This document shows, one piece after another, positions 33,423 to 45,034 of a stretch of 64,000 bases of DNA; position 1 is the first letter of the stretch, and every line of letters starts with the position of its first letter. Both the position numbers and the translations under genes were made by a program. Origin of the DNA: Pratylenchus scribneri (lineage: Eukaryota > Nematoda > Chromadorea > Rhabditida > Pratylenchidae). The stretch lies in contig JAQSEB010000041.1 in assembly GCA_030063045.1 (NCBI GenBank), positions 4,147,501 through 4,211,500 of the forward strand, given 5' to 3'. Below the pieces are notes generated by a model that ran no database searches, was not told where the DNA came from, and saw only the letters and a program-made list of their open reading frames with translations.

Positions 33423-34449
33423 GGTGCTGGGCAACTTGAGTCCCGAATTTTGCGTCCCGAAACTTCCATCCCCGAATCTTGCTTCTCGAAACTTGCGTCC
33501 TAAATAGAAAAATGTAACATCCACATTTAAAACATTTTATTAGAATTTTTCAATCAGTTTTTAGCACTTTTTTGCCATGAGTATTATTAAGATGATTATA
33601 GCTATTTCGATACGATTGCCGTACTGAGTAAATCTAGTCAATAAAAGTTGAATAAGTTTAACGGCAATTTTTTATAATATTTCGTCTGTTATTCTTAGTC
33701 AACTTATAATCTGATTATTTTGATAAATTATACATAAAAATTGATACTTTGGTCCTTTTGAAGATTCCTATCCATCTCTCCTAATTATACCCCTAATCTT
33801 TATCCCTAAGGCTAAATTCTATTCTTCTCTGCGAAAATAAAAATTGCTGTAATTTTTATTTTTTTTATTTTTTATATGAAATCTATGAAGAGATTCATAC
33901 TCATCAACATAGGTTCCAATTTGTGCTATTTGTAAACCTATAAGTAATTTTTTTTTGCAAAAATTCGAAAATTTTTTGAACAAAATAAAACGCAAGTTTC
34001 GAGACGCAAATTTCGGGACCCAATTTATGGATCGCAAAATTCGGGACGCAAAATTCCGTATTACGACATTTGCGGACCCGACACTTGCGGACAAAGCGGT
34101 CTGCTGTAGATGGTGGTAAAACTGCTTTGAATTTCTTAGAGCATTTTATTATGCATTAAATTAGCTACAAAATGATAGCAAAAACATAGGACAATGTTAA
34201 ATATTCACTGAATTATGACCAAAAAACGGCCAGAAACATAATTCAAATTTAACCAAAGGTTTTTGGCCATAACTAGGAGGATATTCAATATTGCCCAATG
34301 CTTTTGATATCATTTTGTAGCTAATTTTATGCCTAATAAAATGCTATAAACAATTCCAAACCAGCATGAACTACAACGAGCCTAGACCGTATCGTCCGTA
34401 AGTGTCAGCTAATCCAAAATTCGGGACACAAGTTTCGGCTTACGTTGAG
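33423..34449. mobile_element. Foldback with (GGGACGCAARTTTC)n words
   Basis: Flanked by an exact 8-mer CATTGCAT (33415-33422 and 34450-34457). Near the left end are TCCCGAATTTTGCGTCCCG and CCGAAACTTCC words. The complementary words CAAGTTTCGAGACGCAAATT and TTTCGGGACGC lie at 33990-34045, and again near 34410-34435. The centre (34100-34380) is a clear foldback (GCTACAAAATGATA... with its complement). The ends are imperfect, so it may be composite or nested. Confidence 0.6.
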
Positions 34450-34924
34450 CATTGCATTGTTGGTTTGGAAAGAAGCATAAGCATGGAAATTATTAAAAAT
34501 AAGATACAGATTTGCATTTTTGCACAAATCGCAATTATCTTCTAAATTTTTTTCTCATTAAAATCTTTGCTTGAAATTATTTAAAAAAAATGTATATTAA
34601 AAAATTACACTTTTTTGTCTTTGACCATAAAATCTATTTATTTATTAAAAATCCGAAGAAAGCATTTATAAAATTTTCGAGATGATTAATAATCTAAATT
34701 TATAAATTCCTATATTCAATAAAATTAAAAAATATCAATGTAATACATTTTGAATTTTTACTATTTTTTGACACTAAAAAAATTTTTTGTCGCCAAAAGA
34801 GTTTTTGATTTCTATAAATCATAAAATATTAATGAAATGTATTAATGTAGGTTTACTATTTTATCTCACTACATTTTAAATGACACTAAAAATATTTTTT
34901 GCCAATAAAGAGTTTTTGATTTCT

Positions 34925-35205
34925 ATTAATTCATAAATCAGTTTTAGACAATAAAAATTTTATAACATTTTGCAGATCTCATCGAGACGCATCGAATGGT
35001 GTATAAAATTTTAGGTTTTGACTCTAAATTAAAGAGTTTTAAAACCAAAAACTTGTATAAATTTAAACAGTTTAATTGGTTCAATTTTGGGCAAAAACCA
35101 GATGCCATTCAATACGTATTGACGAGATCTATAAATTGGTATAAGGTTTGATAAGGTTTGAATAGTCTAAAACTGATTTATGATTTATTAGAAGTCAAAA
35201 ACTGT
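34925..35205. repeat. Palindromic MITE, GACGCATCGA family, copy 2
   Basis: The outer arms run GATTTCTATTAATTCATAAA and TTTATGATTTATTAGAAGTC, with the inner word GATCTCATCGAGACGCATCG and its diverged complement. Same family as 24668-24982. Confidence 0.65.
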
Positions 35206-35302
35206 TTTAGTGTCACAAAAAATATTTTTAATTACATTTAAAATGATTTCAGTGACAAATAATATTTTCGTTAATGAAGAATATCCAGCTGATTAAATTT
35301 TA

Positions 35303-35575
35303 TTGTGGGTTTATTTGGCAGGCGATCAGGAGGATTGACCGGGGAAATATAAAAAGTGATAATGTTTTATGAAACTGCTGCAAAAGAATAACCAGCTCAT
35401 TTCCTTTAAGTGGGTTTTTTTGCACGGGTGATCAGATCAAAATTGACCCGGAAACATAAAAGCCAACAAAGGGGAGATAATATCCCAATATCCGACTCAT
35501 TTTATTTAAGTGGGTTTTTTTTAACGGGTGATCAGATCAAAATTGACCCGGAAATATAGAAACAAAACAAGGAGA
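35303..35575. repeat. Three-copy tandem repeat of about 100 bp
   Basis: GTGGGTTTWTTTG...CGGGTGATCAGATCAAAATT...GACCCGGAAAYATA occurs at about 35305, 35409 and 35510. The last two copies are the closest, and each is followed by a similar short spacer. Confidence 0.7.
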
Positions 35576-36553
35576 TAAATTACAATCATTCATCAATCAT
35601 CACTAAAATTATATAAAAAAAGCGATTTAAATAACTCCATAATAATTGGGTTATTGTGAAAGCTGAATTTGCATAAAAATTAAAAAAAATATATAATTTA
35701 AAGTCATTTTTAAAATTAAAATAAGAAAAAATTTATAAAAAATTGAACTTTTTTTAAATATTCATTCTAATTTTGCTATTCATAATGGGCTTGATAGATA
35801 AGAATTGAAAATTGAAAATTTGAACAAAAATAATAATTTAGGATCATTTAAAACTAAAATAAGAAAAAATATTACAAAATATTCATGGTTTTTTAAATTA
35901 TTCAGCGAGATTTTGGCTATTCATAATGGATATGACATTCATTTTAACTTAATTATTGAAAATCAATAAAACATTATATTAAAAATAATTTTATCTTTAT
36001 TTCGGGCATTGGAATTTCAAAAAACACAAAAGTAATGTATAAAATTATTTTGGAAGGAGATTTATTTATAATCGCTTATTTCATTGTGGCAGCATCTTTT
36101 ACATTTCTTACTGTAAACAATTTCACTTGTAACGACGATGAGACGGCACCCATTTGCTGGCTTGGTGCGACTAGCAAGAAAATCCAATTGTAATAGACCA
36201 AACAGAGAGTCAAATTCATTGTGGCCATTACAGTGGAAAAATTGGCGGTAAAAAGATTCAGCAAAGAGGGTAATATCTTAAAAAATGGCAAATTCAACAA
36301 TTTCTAAAATAAATTATTTTTAATAAATCTTTTTTAATCTTATATACAAATTAGTAGGCAGATTTTTTGCTCTATTTATTCATACTTACTTTGGTTAAAT
36401 TTACAATTTGTAAAATAAATGCCGGCAATACTTCCAGAAGAATTTCACAAATAACGGTAAATTTAACAACTCGATTTTTCTGAATTTTTTTTATTAATTA
36501 TATTTAATTTTTATTATCATGCAATGTTTTTGCCCATTTCCTTGCTTAAGCAC

Positions 36554-37725
36554 TAGGGTTGCGCCCCCGTCCCCGCGGGGGCCACCCCCGACGGGGATCC
36601 CCGAGGATTTTGGGCCTCACCCCCGTCCCCGTCCCCGAAGGTCCATCCCCGTAAATCCCCGTCCCCGAAAGCTCACCCCCGCGGGGGTACGGGGGTGAAC
36701 ATGCACCCCATATTATTGGATTTTTCAAGGAAAATGGGATAAGATAAAGAAATTTTGTGCAGATTTCTGTAGGGCGGTAAAAATTTTTCGCTGCGCGGCT
36801 TTATCTGGCTAATATTTTTCGCTGCAAGGCTATTGAAACTTTTTCGGCGAGGGATATTTCCATCTCGCCACTTCCATCTCAGTCAGCGAATTTGACGAGT
36901 TGCAGCTCGCCACCCAATTAAATTAAACAATTTAAAAGATCTAAAGTAAGTTTAATAGCCCTAATATTGGCTATCCATTGGTATGTTGATTATCTAAATA
37001 TGTAAGTTTTGGCCAATTTTTGTCCAAAAACTTTGAAAAACCGCCTTTATTTTTGTATTTATGGCCATAACTTAGCCAAAACATTACAGTTTTTTATGAA
37101 CAATATATCAATAGATAGCTAATAATTGGGCTATAAGATGCACTTTAAACATTCTGATTGGTTATTTGGATGATGATTGATGAACTATGGTTCGTCAAAA
37201 TTGCTGATACGGAAATAGCCGAGATAGAAATGATCTCAACCTAAACTTTTCTATTATTAAGTATGCAATTCCCAATCAAAGATTTACGAAAATCACTTCC
37301 TATAGCTAATTTAGGAAACAAGAATCTGACTTCATCATATCTCGTCATATAGTTGATTTTATTTAAAAGTTTTCCAAGAAACTTCCGTCAAATTTTAGTT
37401 GTAAAAGCAAATTTGGATGATTTTCAATTGGAACCAACAAAATCTGGTTTTATTGCGGAAGAAATTGGATAGGAAATTGGAATAAATGACGATGTAAAAT
37501 ATATTTACGCTTATAATTTATTGAAATTTTAGTAAATTTTTCTTCAGAAAATTTTTTGTCTGAAAAATAAGGTCTTTTAAAAAATTTAGATCACCCCCGT
37601 ACCCCCGCGGGGATCCCCGCGGGGGTCCCCGTCAAGGTCACCCCCGTCCCCGTCCCCGAAGGTGTCATCCCCGATCACCCCCGTCCCCGTCCAACTCACC
37701 CCCGACCTTCGGGGGCGCAACCCTA
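36554..37725. mobile_element. hAT-type element with (CCCCG)n arms
   Basis: A 1172-bp element with an exact 8-bp duplication TTAAGCAC (36546-36553 and 37726-37733). The TIRs are TAGGGTTGCGCCCCCG and its complement, fitting hAT. Both ends carry about 150 bases of CCCCGTCCCCG / CCCCGCGGGG words, far more GC-rich than anything nearby. Inside is a second foldback (about 36860-37230) with GGGATATTTCCATCTCGCC ends. No transposase is visible. Confidence 0.9.
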
Positions 37726-37949
37726 TTAAGCACATAAAGAAAAAAGCGCTACAAAAAATGTCCAATCCTCCAAAGGTTAATTTCAAAGCAGTATGAGGAA
37801 TATAATTAAACTTCGGCGAAGTGTTGATTAAAGGTGGTGATTTGAGAGCTGTTAAATTTGAAAATGTAATTTTTAATTTAAATAAATTATTTTTTATTTT
37901 TATTTATTTTTTTAAGTATTTATTTATTAAAAAATATAAGCAATTCTGA

Positions 37950-39110
37950 TTTTTTTTATTAATTCTGATTTTTTGTGTTTTCATTAATTCTGATTTATGT
38001 GTTTTCATTAATTCTAATTTATTTTGTGTGTTTTAATTAATTCTGATTTTTTGTGTTTTCATTAATTCTGATTTTTTGATTAATTCTGATTTACATGTGT
38101 TTTCATTAATTCTGATTTTTTGTGTTTTCATAAATTCTGATTTATTTGTGTTTTCATTAATTCTGATTTTTTGTGTTTTCATTAATTCTGATTTTTTGTG
38201 TTTTGATTAATTCTGATTTTTTGTGTTTTTATTAATTCTGATTTTTTTGTGTTTTCATTAATTCTGATTTACTTGTTTTTTCATTAATTCTGATTTTTTG
38301 TGTTTTCAATAGTTCTGATTTTTTGTGTTTTCATTAATTCTGATTTTTTTGTGTTTTCAATAGTTCTGATTTTTTGTGTTTAAATTAATTCTGTTTTTTG
38401 TGTTTTCATTAATTCTATTTTTTTGTGTTTTCATTAATTCTGATTTAATTGTATTTTCATTAATTCTAATTTAATTGTTTTTCATTAATTCTGATTTAAT
38501 TGTATTTTCATTAATTCTGATTAATTGTATTTTCATTAATTCTGATTTAATTGTATTTTCATTAATTCTGATTTAATTGTTTTTCATTAATTCTGATTTA
38601 ATTGTATTTTCATTAATTCTGATTAATTGTATTTTCATTAATTCTGATTAATTGTATTTTCATTAATTCTGATTTAATTGTATTTTCATTAATTCTGATT
38701 TAATTGTATTTTCATTAATTCTGATTAATTGTTTTTTCATTAATTCTGATTTAATTGTATTTTCATTAATTCTGATTAATTGTATTTTCATTAATTCTGA
38801 TTTTTTGTGTTTTGATGAATTCTGATTTTTTGTGTTTTCATTAATTCTATTTTTTTGTGTTTTCAATAGTTCTGATTTTTTGTGTTTTCATTAATTCTGA
38901 ATTTTGTGTTTTCATTAATTCTGATTTTTTTGTGTTTAAATTAATTCTGATTTTTTGTGTTTTCATTAATTCTATTTTTTTGTGTTTTCATTAATTCTGA
39001 TTTTTGTGTTTTCATTAATTCTACTTGTGTTTTCATAATTCTTTTTCATTAATTCAGATTTATTTGTATTTTCATTAATTCTGATTTATTGGTTTTGATT
39101 AATTCTATAG
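37950..39110. repeat. 1.16-kb minisatellite, 20-26-bp unit
   Basis: About 50 imperfect copies of TTTTGTGTTTTCATTAATTC followed by TGATT. Units vary at the TTTTTGTG / TTAATTGTAT position, and the variants are grouped in blocks: TTGTG units at both ends and TAATTGTAT units in the middle. It lies inside intron 2 of the GPCR gene. Confidence 0.9.
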
Positions 39111-39977
39111 TCCAAATCATTTAAATAAAAATATATCTATTGTAAATGAATTTTACCTATTGCCGGGTCCAATGGCATCTCAAGAAAATACCAAACAATT
39201 GTTAAAATGTAAACCAAAGGGGTCAAAATTGCCGCTCCACAAATGTAATGTTTTCGGTAGCGCATAAAAGTAATTGGGAATCGAATGATCAAAATGCGCT
39301 CCAATGTCAGGATCAGTGACAAATATGGCTGTATGAAATTGTAGGGGCCCGCGATGTCGTAGATACAAACTACCAAGTAGAGATTGGTGCGAGGATCAAA
39401 CAACCCGAATGCCTTGAAATGAGAATTTATTAGCATAATGCAACATTTACTATTATTAGGGTTAAAAAGTTAGTAAAATCGCAAAAAAAGTTAGATAAAA
39501 ATGTAAAATTTCCATTTACAAAAATTCTTATAAATTGTGAGAATTTAAAAAAAAATTTTTGATGAAAACGCTTCATAATTTTTGAAGAAAATTAGTACTA
39601 CGAGAAAAATTTTGGAAAAATTGGTTTATTGACATAAAAGTTAAAAGTTATTTAAATTGAAAAAAAAGTTATCATATCTAAAATGTTTAACTGCCTAAAA
39701 TCACTTTCTGTATATAAGTAGGCAATCCCAAGGCCAACAGTAGAGCATGCAAACTGAGATACAATTTTATAATGGCCGAAATTTTCACAGAAATGTATCC
39801 AAATATGGGCATAAAAATTAGCAAATTCGCAATCAGTAAAAGGGAAGTTATTTGAAGAGTGAGCACAATGCCAATCTGCACATTGCTGATCAACATTGTG
39901 ATTGTATTATTTGTTGATGTATAGTAGTTGTTCGGGTTTTCAGAAAATGTGAAAATGGGAATTGGTGCGGAATCCAT

Positions 39978-40660
39978 CTTTTGTTGGATGCGATATTCTA
40001 TAAAATTTACTCAAAAATATATAAAATGCATAAATTATAAATGTTGTAGCCGATTTAGAAGATCTATATAAAGTATTTTACAATGGAATATGGTCGATTT
40101 TATTTAAGAAATTAAAATTTAAAATAAAAGAGCTCTGAAATAAGAAATTTTGTATTTTCTGATTAATGAAAATCAGTATAAATACCTTGGCAGCTGACTA
40201 AACTAAAAGGAATAATTATTCTGCTTACCCAATTTTCCTTACTTAAAAATACAATTTCAGTAAATAAGAAAATAAAGGAACACAAATTTTTGGTAAATTT
40301 AACCAAAAACACGCAATATATCAATAATCAGTATTATTTTTCAAACAAATTAGCACAGCTAAAAAAATAAAATTAAATGAAATGTCGATAAAGAGTACAA
40401 ACTAAAGGACAAAAGCATGCAATTCTCACTATTAAATTTCAGCAAAATAAATACAATTAATTTTTTTTATGTGGGCGTTACATGAATTTTCGTCCGGGGA
40501 AATCAAATTAATATGTAAAGGGCGGTACAAATATGAGCACCTCCACAATGGTATAATTAAAAAATCATTTTTTTTGATATTATAAAATAAAAATATTAAA
40601 ATATGAAAAATAATATTAAATTATCATTTTTAATTCAAATTGCATAAATTAATTTCTTAC
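39978..40660. other. GPCR upstream region
   Basis: Upstream of the minus-strand receptor. AT-rich; no gene or clear promoter motif was recognised. Confidence 0.4.
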
Positions 40661-40662
40661 AA

Positions 40663-40985
40663 AAAATATTTTTTTACCAACAAAGATTTTAGATTTGTAA
40701 TAAATCAGAAACAGATTTTAGACCCTACAAATCATATACTATTTTGTAGATCTCATAGAGAAGCATCGAATGGTATATAAAATGTTAGGTTTTGGATCCA
40801 AAATTAGCGAGCTTAACCGTGTAAACTAGATTTCTTTTTTTTAGTTTTTAACTCTTTAATTTTGGACCCAGAACTTAAAATTTTATATACCATTCGATGC
40901 GTTTAGATGAGATCTACAAATTGGTATAGTTTGTAGGGTCTAAAATCGCTTTCTGATTACTATAGAAGTCAAAAAAATTTTCGGT
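40663..40985. repeat. Palindromic MITE, GACGCATCGA family, copy 3
   Basis: Arms run CAGATTTTAGACCCTACAAA with GATCTCATAGAGAAGCATCG on the left, and the complement CCATTCGATGCGTTTAGATG to GTTTGTAGGGTCTAAAATCG on the right. Same family as 24668 and 34925. Confidence 0.7.
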
Positions 40986-41352
40986 GAAATAGCTCGCCAT
41001 CTTCCATTTCATTTTATTCCAGAAGAAAAATTGGAAAGACTAAGTTTGCATAAAAGAGGGAAAAATAGAATTATATATCCAATTAAAATAAATTATAATT
41101 TTACTAAAAGCATAAATAAGATTAGGATATTTGATGTATCGAAAAATCAAAATGTTTCGAAAAAAATTACCTATTTAAAATATTTGAATTATATTTAAGA
41201 CTGACTGAATGAAATTCTGAGACAAAATTGAAAGAATGAATTGAAAATATGTTAAAATTTATAGAATAAATTAATAACACAAAATTAACAATTAATTATT
41301 ATCGATTTCTCTTCATTTTTAATTTCTCACTTATCTACCAGCATTTCATCTT

Positions 41353-42729
41353 TTATTCCAATACACTTTTGAATTCCTTGAAAAGCCATTCATTTTTACC
41401 AAAATTTGTGCGAATTGATTCGCCGGCACGATTCAAATTTACTGCCGGAAATAGTTGGGAGTGTTGTAAATGTTGTCGGCAAATCGGCCTTGCCTGAAAT
41501 ATATTATTAATTATTGGATAAATAAAATTCAAAAATGAATTTTTAAAAAAAAATTTTTGACAAAGAATTTTATTTTTAAAATTTATTTTTTTTCAAAATG
41601 TTTCTAATAAAGATAATTAAAATATAGTAAATAAAATGAATATAAAAATGAAATTGGAAATAAATTTTAAAAAAATGTAAAATTTTTAGTTAAGCTATTT
41701 CCTATTAAATTTTTTTCCTTTTTCGTATTCTATACCATTCAATTGTCCATTGCATGTGGCAAAACATTTCATCAGTGAATTTGGCAAATGGATAATGCCA
41801 ATGCCAATCAAATCCCCTTCCACAATATATTCATATTCATATGCAGATTTGAATCCAATCCAATGGCCATCAGCCCAAAGTCCTCCTTTTCGATCAATTC
41901 CAATTGAATTATTATCATATCCAAGGCACTCAAATTCCAAAGGAAACTCTTTCCCACAAAATCCAATGCGAATACTATAATTTCTGTAGTGAAAAATGTG
42001 AAGAAATATTAAATATACATATATAAATTAATAAAATTTACGTAATTATTGTGGGTATTTCCAATTCAAAATAAAAGGCAATTGCCGGTTTATTAATGCC
42101 CAAATTAATTGATGGTATTGGAAATTTGGCACGAATGCAATTTCGATTAGAACCTAAAAATCATTTTTTACATATTATTTGTAGTTTTAATATCGCCAAT
42201 TTATTTTTACATACCAATACACTGGATTGAATGGCTCACATGGAGTCCATTTTCTGAAATTGAGAATTTTGGTCCGCAGTCATTTTCATTCCATTTGTTT
42301 TCCTTCATTACCTGAAAAAAATTTTAATTTTTTTATGCCAAAATTTTTGTACCATTTTAAAGCTTTTCAACATTTTTTGGACATTTCTTGCCAAAATGCC
42401 ATTTAGCATTTTGGTTTTGGCCAAAAGCCCAAACGAATTTTCCAACGGTAATGAAGAGAACAATTCGTTAAGTAATTCAGCTGGCAATCCTTTACGAATT
42501 TTGTTCTGTAAAATTATAAAAGATCAAATATGTATTAAAATAATGATTTTCAAACTTTTTCTTTCACAATTTTTGACAATTTTTCTACCTTTAATTTTCG
42601 ATTTTCTTCTTTTTCCTTTTTCGCTTTTTGAATTTCTTCCTCGAATTATTTAATTATTTCTTTCACTTTCACTCCAACAATTTCCTTTTTCGGTTTGTCA
42701 TTTTCAGTGAATAATTCTTTGGAATTCAT
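41353..42729 (-). pseudogene. SPRY-domain gene copy 1, broken
   Basis: The six-exon layout is shared with the plus-strand copies: 42729-42589, 42505-42353, 42311-42215, 42153-42042, 41983-41736 and 41493-41353. Exon 1 has an in-frame TAA at 42648-42646 (codon 28). The last exon has a 1-nt insertion in a C-run near 41455, after which the homologous end (SIRTNFGKNEWLFKEFKSVL) continues in another frame. The rest is well preserved: the GLPAELLNELFSSLPLEN block, DCGPKFSISENG, and the SPRY core GDLIGIGIIH...CFATCNGQLNG. SPRY domains bind protein partners. No signal peptide is seen. Two independent lesions argue for a pseudogene. Confidence 0.8.
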
Positions 42730-43204
42730 CCTAAAAATTAGCAGATTTTTTATTTTAGGGTATATTTTTAAAATTAGAGAAATTTATTATACTATTTTTA
42801 AAAATAAATATTTCCTGAATTTAATTTACATCTTTTCCTTTAAAATGGAATGGAAAGAAATGAAATGAAAATGAACAATGGAAATGTCCTTTTCATCGAT
42901 TCATTCAAATTTCTTAATCCAATTGGTTGACAATGAATATAAATAAATTAAAAATCTACCCATAATACACATTCTCCTTTTACATTCACATATTTAAAAA
43001 ATATTTTCCGCAGAATCAGGAAAATTAAAATTCAAATCCGTCACCGTCACTGAATTTAGCCTAAATAAATAAATATAAAAATTGCTTTGCCTAATGGGAA
43101 TTTCCCAGCAAATCATAAAATTAAATATTATTTAATAATAAATACAAATCTGGGAGGGGGAATTTGATGAGTTGAAAATTTTTTGAAAACATCGCCTCAA
43201 GCCA
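42730..43204. other. Spacer between SPRY copy 1 and the retroelement
   Basis: AT-rich promoter side of the broken SPRY copy. No gene is seen. Confidence 0.4.
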
Positions 43205-43209
43205 AGGAA
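43205..43209. repeat. BEL target duplication, left
   Basis: AGGAA here and at 52966-52970, directly outside the two LTRs. Five base pairs is the normal BEL/Pao duplication length. Confidence 0.9.
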
Positions 43210-43728
43210 TGTCGCATAAAAATGCGAATAATATAAATAATTAAATAAATAAATAAATATGGAATTAAATAAAGAAAATATTAAAATCAATATGATGAGT
43301 CATTCTTTTCACCATCTTTCTCCACAAAATCCATTAGCGGCCTTTCATCATCCATTGAGGCAAATACGGCGGATATGTTAATGGATGTCTCGAATTCACG
43401 TGGACAATTCCCTTTGTGATTTTGGACTCTCCCTTCGTTCTTTTGATCCCCAGATTGACCCCTAATTTTCCCTTCCTTCTTTCCCTTTCAATTTTATGTC
43501 CACGTGCCCACCCCCACATTCCATTCCCGCGCAGCGGCACTATATAAAGCCGCCTTGTCCCCCCGGGGATGATACCACCCATTTTCATTCTTCCAATTGT
43601 TCCATCTCCATTTCCCTCCCCTTTTATTCCTCATCAATTTCCAAACATTTTCAACATTGAATAAACTTTATTCCTTCTTTTCAACATTTTATAGGTCTTG
43701 GGTAATTCATCGGGGAATTCCTTTGACA
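43210..43728 (+). repeat. 5' LTR
   Basis: 519 bp, beginning TGTCGCA and ending TTTGACA. It contains the promoter TATATAAAG at 43541 and a polyadenylation signal AATAAA at 43660, setting the U3-R-U5 order. The 84-aa minus-strand ORF inside it is duplicated in the other LTR and is not a gene. Confidence 0.95.
43541..43548 (+). promoter_or_regulatory. LTR TATA box
   Basis: TATATAAA in U3 of the 5' LTR, preceded by GC-rich sequence and followed about 120 bases later by AATAAA. Confidence 0.6.
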
Positions 43729-43731
43729 TTT

Positions 43732-43745
43732 TGGTGCAACGGCCT
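43732..43745 (+). other. Likely primer-binding site
   Basis: TGGTGCAACGGCC starts 3 bases after the 5' LTR. It opens with TGG, the complement of a tRNA CCA end. The tRNA species was not identified. Confidence 0.45.
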
Positions 43746-44083
43746 ACCAACGACTTGGGCCTTCTCAACAAGTGATTTTGAGGGTTTTCAGAGGAAAACC
43801 AAATTCAACAAATTTTTCAGCCTATTGCAAAGTTTTTCAACCGATTTTTGGCAAACCTCTGCATTTTTGGTGGCCAGTTCTACACACATTTGGGTTTTTG
43901 CCAGCAGACTACCTTCAGCAACCAATTTTTGATTTTGTCATCAGTTTTTGCCATCTTTTGAAGTGAATTTTGGGATTGTTTGGTTCCCAATTATTTCATT
44001 TTCAGTTTTTGAACAAATCCTGTGCCATCCGCAAATAGTTTGGACTAAATTTTTACCCCTTTTATCTCAAAATTTCCCTTTAG

Positions 44084-44805
44084 TGAGTGATAACCCTGCC
44101 ATTGTTGAACGAAAGTTCCAGCTCCTTGTGGAGGAGACGAATTCTAATCGCCATAAACCTGGGCAAATTTGCAACTGCCGCTTTTGTGCCTTTGTTGACG
44201 AAGTGGATCAAAGGAAAAAGAGGCGCAAAGAATTTGAGGAGGAGGGCTCATCGCAACCGCCCGACGCAAAGAAACAGTATAGACTCTATCACCTTTTAAA
44301 AGCCTTTGATCACCTTGAATATTTTAGCCGCAATTGGCAAGCAAATCCAGTCGATCTGGTGAAACGAGGCGAGGACATTGAAGTATTGTCTAAAAAGGGC
44401 TGGGGAAATCGCTTTGCTGTTACAAATCGAATTCGTTCATACATTCAGGCGGAAATTGGCAAACCTCAAAAACCGGAGAAACCCGCCGACAGAATCATCC
44501 GAAACTCTCTTGGGCTTGGCCGACAGCGCTCAACAAAGCCAATTGATCCAACTGATCCCTTGGGTCTTGACGAAATTTCTCCGGAACCGGTCATCACACC
44601 ACCACCAATTGTGCCGGCCCCCAAGGTACTGAAAAGAGAATTTTTCAGTATTAATTTATTAGTTAAGTCGAACAAAGCTGAGGCAAATCGCGGAGGGCAG
44701 TCGAGTGAAATTTCCGCGTCCTCGTCGGCAAAACTGAAGGAGGAGCAACTTGTGCGTTATAAGAAAGCCTTCTCAAAGATTGCCAAAATCATCGACACAC
44801 TTTAA
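44084..44805 (+). CDS. AUG-less 5' ORF of the retroelement
   Basis: About 240 codons open before gag, starting after the acceptor-like CCCTTTAG at 44077-44083 or further upstream; the frame is open from about 43948. No methionine codon occurs anywhere in this frame. The product is hydrophilic and basic, with a CNCRFC cluster near the start, a KKRRKEFEEE segment, a conserved-looking central part (KGWGNRFAVTNRIRSYIQAE) and a Pro-rich part (PEPVITPPPIVPAP). I recognise no domain. Expression would need splicing, trans-splicing or non-AUG initiation. It is not a normal part of BEL/Pao elements that I know. Confidence 0.55.
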
Positions 44806-45034
44806 GGGAGCTTGTGATTGGTTCTGTCTTGCATTGATTGCCATTCTCCTCCTCACATTTTGGATTTTGTAGTAAACTGGAAAAGAGGAAAAAAACAAAA
44901 CACAAGCAACAATTAAATTGATAAACTTATCTAATTGAAATTGCCATACACATTTTTGACATAATAACATTCCATTTATATTTCATAGCTCTGAAAAGAT
45001 AAATTTGATTATTGGGGCTATTTGAAAACTGAAA

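Larger units (their letters stand above)
36076..39977 (-). pseudogene. 7TM GPCR gene interrupted by a hAT element
   Basis: Minus-strand exons are 39977-39705, 39412-39157, 37848-37726 plus 36545-36523 (one exon split by an insertion), 36479-36390 and 36303-36076. With one target copy removed from the count, the phases agree for a protein of about 330 aa. The N-terminus is extracellular with NNT sites. TM1-TM2 are in exon 1. TM3, with TLERILIIRFP at the DRY position, and TM4 are in exon 2. TM5 and loop 3 (MCLSKEMGKN) are in the split exon, TM6 in exon 4 and TM7 plus tail in exon 5. It resembles rhodopsin-like or orphan nematode receptors. The 1172-bp element lies in coding sequence, and the following intron has GC instead of GT at its donor. 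Intron 2 is inflated by a minisatellite. It is probably inactive. Confidence 0.7.

Noticed and set aside
36546..36728. Pro/Gly/Arg-rich frame
   Set aside because: Translation of the CCCCG word array of the hAT-type element.
37726..37848. Placing the GPCR exon 3 donor at GTGCTTAA, with the hAT element in an intron
   Set aside because: The phase would be 2, while the next exon needs phase 0. Reading through the target site into MCLSKEMGKN gives the right phase.
38663..38866. 67-aa minus-strand frame rich in KSELMKIQLIRINENT units
   Set aside because: Translation of the minisatellite.
43334..43588. 84-aa minus-strand frame, identical at 52571-52825
   Set aside because: It lies inside both LTRs. 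The identity is LTR identity.
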